Of a stretch of DNA of 6,579 bases, positions 5,069-6,579 are shown piece after piece. This stretch comes from Hadesarchaea archaeon (lineage in GTDB: Archaea > Hadarchaeota > Hadarchaeia > Hadarchaeales > Hadarchaeaceae), in NCBI GenBank assembly GCA_014361095.1, contig JACIWF010000066.1, forward strand, positions 1-6,579, in the 5' to 3' direction. The notes beneath the pieces are model-generated. The model did no database searches. It had not been told where the DNA came from and worked only from the letters and a program-made list of their open reading frames with translations. How positions within the stretch are numbered: position 1 is the first letter of the stretch; every line of letters begins with the position of its first letter. Made by a program: the position numbers and the translations under genes.

Positions 5069-6579
5069 ATGAAATTCAGGTGGATGCTGCCGGCAATAAT
5101 TTTAGCACTTGCCCTCGGCGGATCCCTTTTTATCTTGCCGCCGTCATTCGAGATAAGCAACCTGGAGATAGCACCCACTGAAGCCGGCCCGGGAGAACCG
5201 GTTACCATCTCGCTAGTGGTCAGGAACCGCGGGCTGCTCTCTGGTGTATATCAGGTGGAACTTTGGATGGATAACGAGTTATTGGAGACTAAGGCAATCG
5301 AGGTTGCCGGTGGGGAGTTGAGATGGGAATCTTTCATGATCACTAAAGAATCCCCGGGAATCTATCACATTAGGATTGGCGGCTTATCCGGAGAACTAAA
5401 AATATTGCGCCCACCGAAGTTTGAAATCACGGAACTCACGGTCGATCCACAGGAAGCCCTAGCTGGAGAGAACATCAGGGTCACAGCAACGGTGAAAAAC
5501 CTGGGGGAGATGGAAGGAACCTACATCGCCGCCCTTTTCATAGATGGTGCTGTTTTTGAGTCGAAGCCCGTCACGGTGTCCGGCGGGTTCACTGAAAAAG
5601 TTGTCTTCACCTTTACCAAAGATCCAGGAATTTATTTAATTGAAATCGGTGGCTTAACCGCGACCGTCACGGTGAAGCCCGCGGTGATCGTGATCCAGCA
5701 GCAGACTATAATCACTTCGGCTGAAAACATCCAGCTGCATTTTGAGTGGAAGTACAGAATCTGGGAGCTAAAATGGGAGTTTTCCGTTTCTAAAGATCTC
5801 TATGAGTACTACCGAAACAAACCAAGACCACCGACGGGAAACTATTCAGTATACGTCACTGACCCCAAAGATGACAACTTTCTCAAAGAGCTGGTGATGA
5901 AATTCGGCGAAGTCGCCTCAAAGTACGATTTCACCGAAACTGAGAAAATCAACTGCATGATCGCTTTCGTGCAGAGCCTGCCCTACACCCCGGACGAAAT
6001 CTCAACTCCATACGACGAATATCCCCGATATCCCATCGAAACGCTTGTGGATGGGGGCGGCGATTGCGAGGATTCATCCATCCTGCTGGCGGCTCTTCTC
6101 GATGAGATGGGACACGATGTCGTCTTAATAGAGCTATTAAATCACATGGGCGTCGGCATTTCAGGCAATTTCTCCGGGTTTTACTACGAACTCGAGGGAA
6201 AGAGGTATTTCTATGTGGAAACTACCGGCACCGGATGGAAAATCGGGGAGCTGCCTTCAGAATTCAGGGGTACTGCGGCCACCTTATATCCAATTGAGCC
6301 AATCCCGGTTTTAACCCACTCTTGGAAAGCAGAACAGATAAGTTACCGAACACTCGAGCTTTCGGTCACGGTAAAGAACGAGGGGACCGCAACCGCTGAA
6401 AATGTCTACGTTTATGCCGGGTTCGACGCCGGTGAAAACATGGTGTGGAACCCACAGAAAAGCGAAATTTTTTCCCTGCCACCTGATTCCGAAGCCCAGG
6501 TGACCCTGCGACTCACCATCCCTAAGGACAAGTACACGAGATTGATCGTTCAAGTTATCCTAGAAAACTACGTCGCTGA
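5069..6579 (+). CDS. Exported CARDB and transglutaminase-like domain protein (3' partial)
   Basis: The frame is open from ATG 5069 for 503 codons and leaves the window mid-codon; the final TGA in the sequence is out of frame. Residues 1-24 form a signal peptide or membrane anchor (MKFRW then a hydrophobic run). Two CARDB-type beta-sandwich repeats follow at about 27-115 and 118-208. They are clearly related: FEISNLEIAPTEAGPGEPV against FEITELTVDPQEALAGENI, each closing with PGIY...I.IGGL. Residues about 285-400 are a papain-like transglutaminase domain with the motif GGGDCEDSSILLAALLDEMG (nucleophile C333), NHMGVG (H359) and YFYVETTGTGWKIG, where E384 or a neighbour may fill the third catalytic place normally held by Asp. 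A third sandwich begins near 425 (LELSVTVKNEGTATAENVYV). It probably acts outside the cell as a protease, amidase or crosslinker; the substrate is unknown. Confidence 0.85.
   Translation, partial: MKFRWMLPAIILALALGGSLFILPPSFEISNLEIAPTEAGPGEPVTISLVVRNRGLLSGVYQVELWMDNELLETKAIEVAGGELRWESFMITKESPGIYHIRIGGLSGELKILRPPKFEITELTVDPQEALAGENIRVTATVKNLGEMEGTYIAALFIDGAVFESKPVTVSGGFTEKVVFTFTKDPGIYLIEIGGLTATVTVKPAVIVIQQQTIITSAENIQLHFEWKYRIWELKWEFSVSKDLYEYYRNKPRPPTGNYSVYVTDPKDDNFLKELVMKFGEVASKYDFTETEKINCMIAFVQSLPYTPDEISTPYDEYPRYPIETLVDGGGDCEDSSILLAALLDEMGHDVVLIELLNHMGVGISGNFSGFYYELEGKRYFYVETTGTGWKIGELPSEFRGTAATLYPIEPIPVLTHSWKAEQISYRTLELSVTVKNEGTATAENVYVYAGFDAGENMVWNPQKSEIFSLPPDSEAQVTLRLTIPKDKYTRLIVQVILENYVA

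Noticed and set aside
6311..6553. Minus-strand open frame of 80 codons
   Set aside because: It is antisense to the CARDB/transglutaminase-like gene, which is open through the whole region.
6577..6579. TGA at the right edge taken as the stop of the CARDB/transglutaminase-like gene
   Set aside because: Counting from the ATG at 5069, the last complete codon is GCT at 6575-6577 and only GA remains, so the TGA is out of frame and the gene continues past the window.
1..6579. CRISPR array, insertion sequence or integrase-bounded element
   Set aside because: No regularly spaced direct repeats, no transposase or integrase motifs, and no duplicated tRNA 3' end were found.

Overview
The window looks archaeal. 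Both tRNA genes are archaeal in form: the tRNA-Leu gene carries no CCA, the tRNA-Glu gene does. The upstream regions hold AT-rich TATA-like boxes rather than -35/-10 pairs. Start codons include GTG and TTG, and the two surface proteins (a membrane-anchored glycosidase-like protein and a CARDB/transglutaminase-like protein) are of types common in archaea. I cannot name the lineage from the sequence alone.

Layout from left to right. 1-1872 (+) holds the body of a membrane-anchored glycoside-hydrolase-like protein that runs off the left edge and is cut by one in-frame TAG at 1300-1302; the same frame continues as good protein to TAA at 1870-1872. 1873-2127 has no convincing gene. 2128-2655 (-) encodes a four-helix membrane protein of unknown function. 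2852-2938 (-) is tRNA-Leu(TAA). 2947-3069 (-) is a 40-residue protein with an acidic head and a basic tail, only 8 bp upstream of the tRNA and probably on the same transcript. A 71-bp divergent intergenic region follows, then a GNAT acetyltransferase (3141-3584, +). Its 3' end overlaps by 11 bp the convergent gene for a short cysteinyl-tRNA-synthetase-like protein (3574-4797, -). tRNA-Glu(CTC) with an encoded CCA lies at 4860-4937 (-). From 5069 to the right edge an open gene (+) encodes an exported protein with two CARDB repeats, a transglutaminase-like domain and the start of a third beta-sandwich domain.

The centre is a small translation cluster (two tRNAs, a CysRS-like enzyme, a tiny basic protein) flanked by two large extracellular proteins that probably act at the cell surface. 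No operon links all of these. I see no CRISPR array, intact insertion sequence or defence locus. The points most worth checking are the amber codon inside the glycosidase-like gene, the absence of the C-terminal anticodon-binding domain from the CysRS-like protein, and the tiny protein gene sitting directly before tRNA-Leu.
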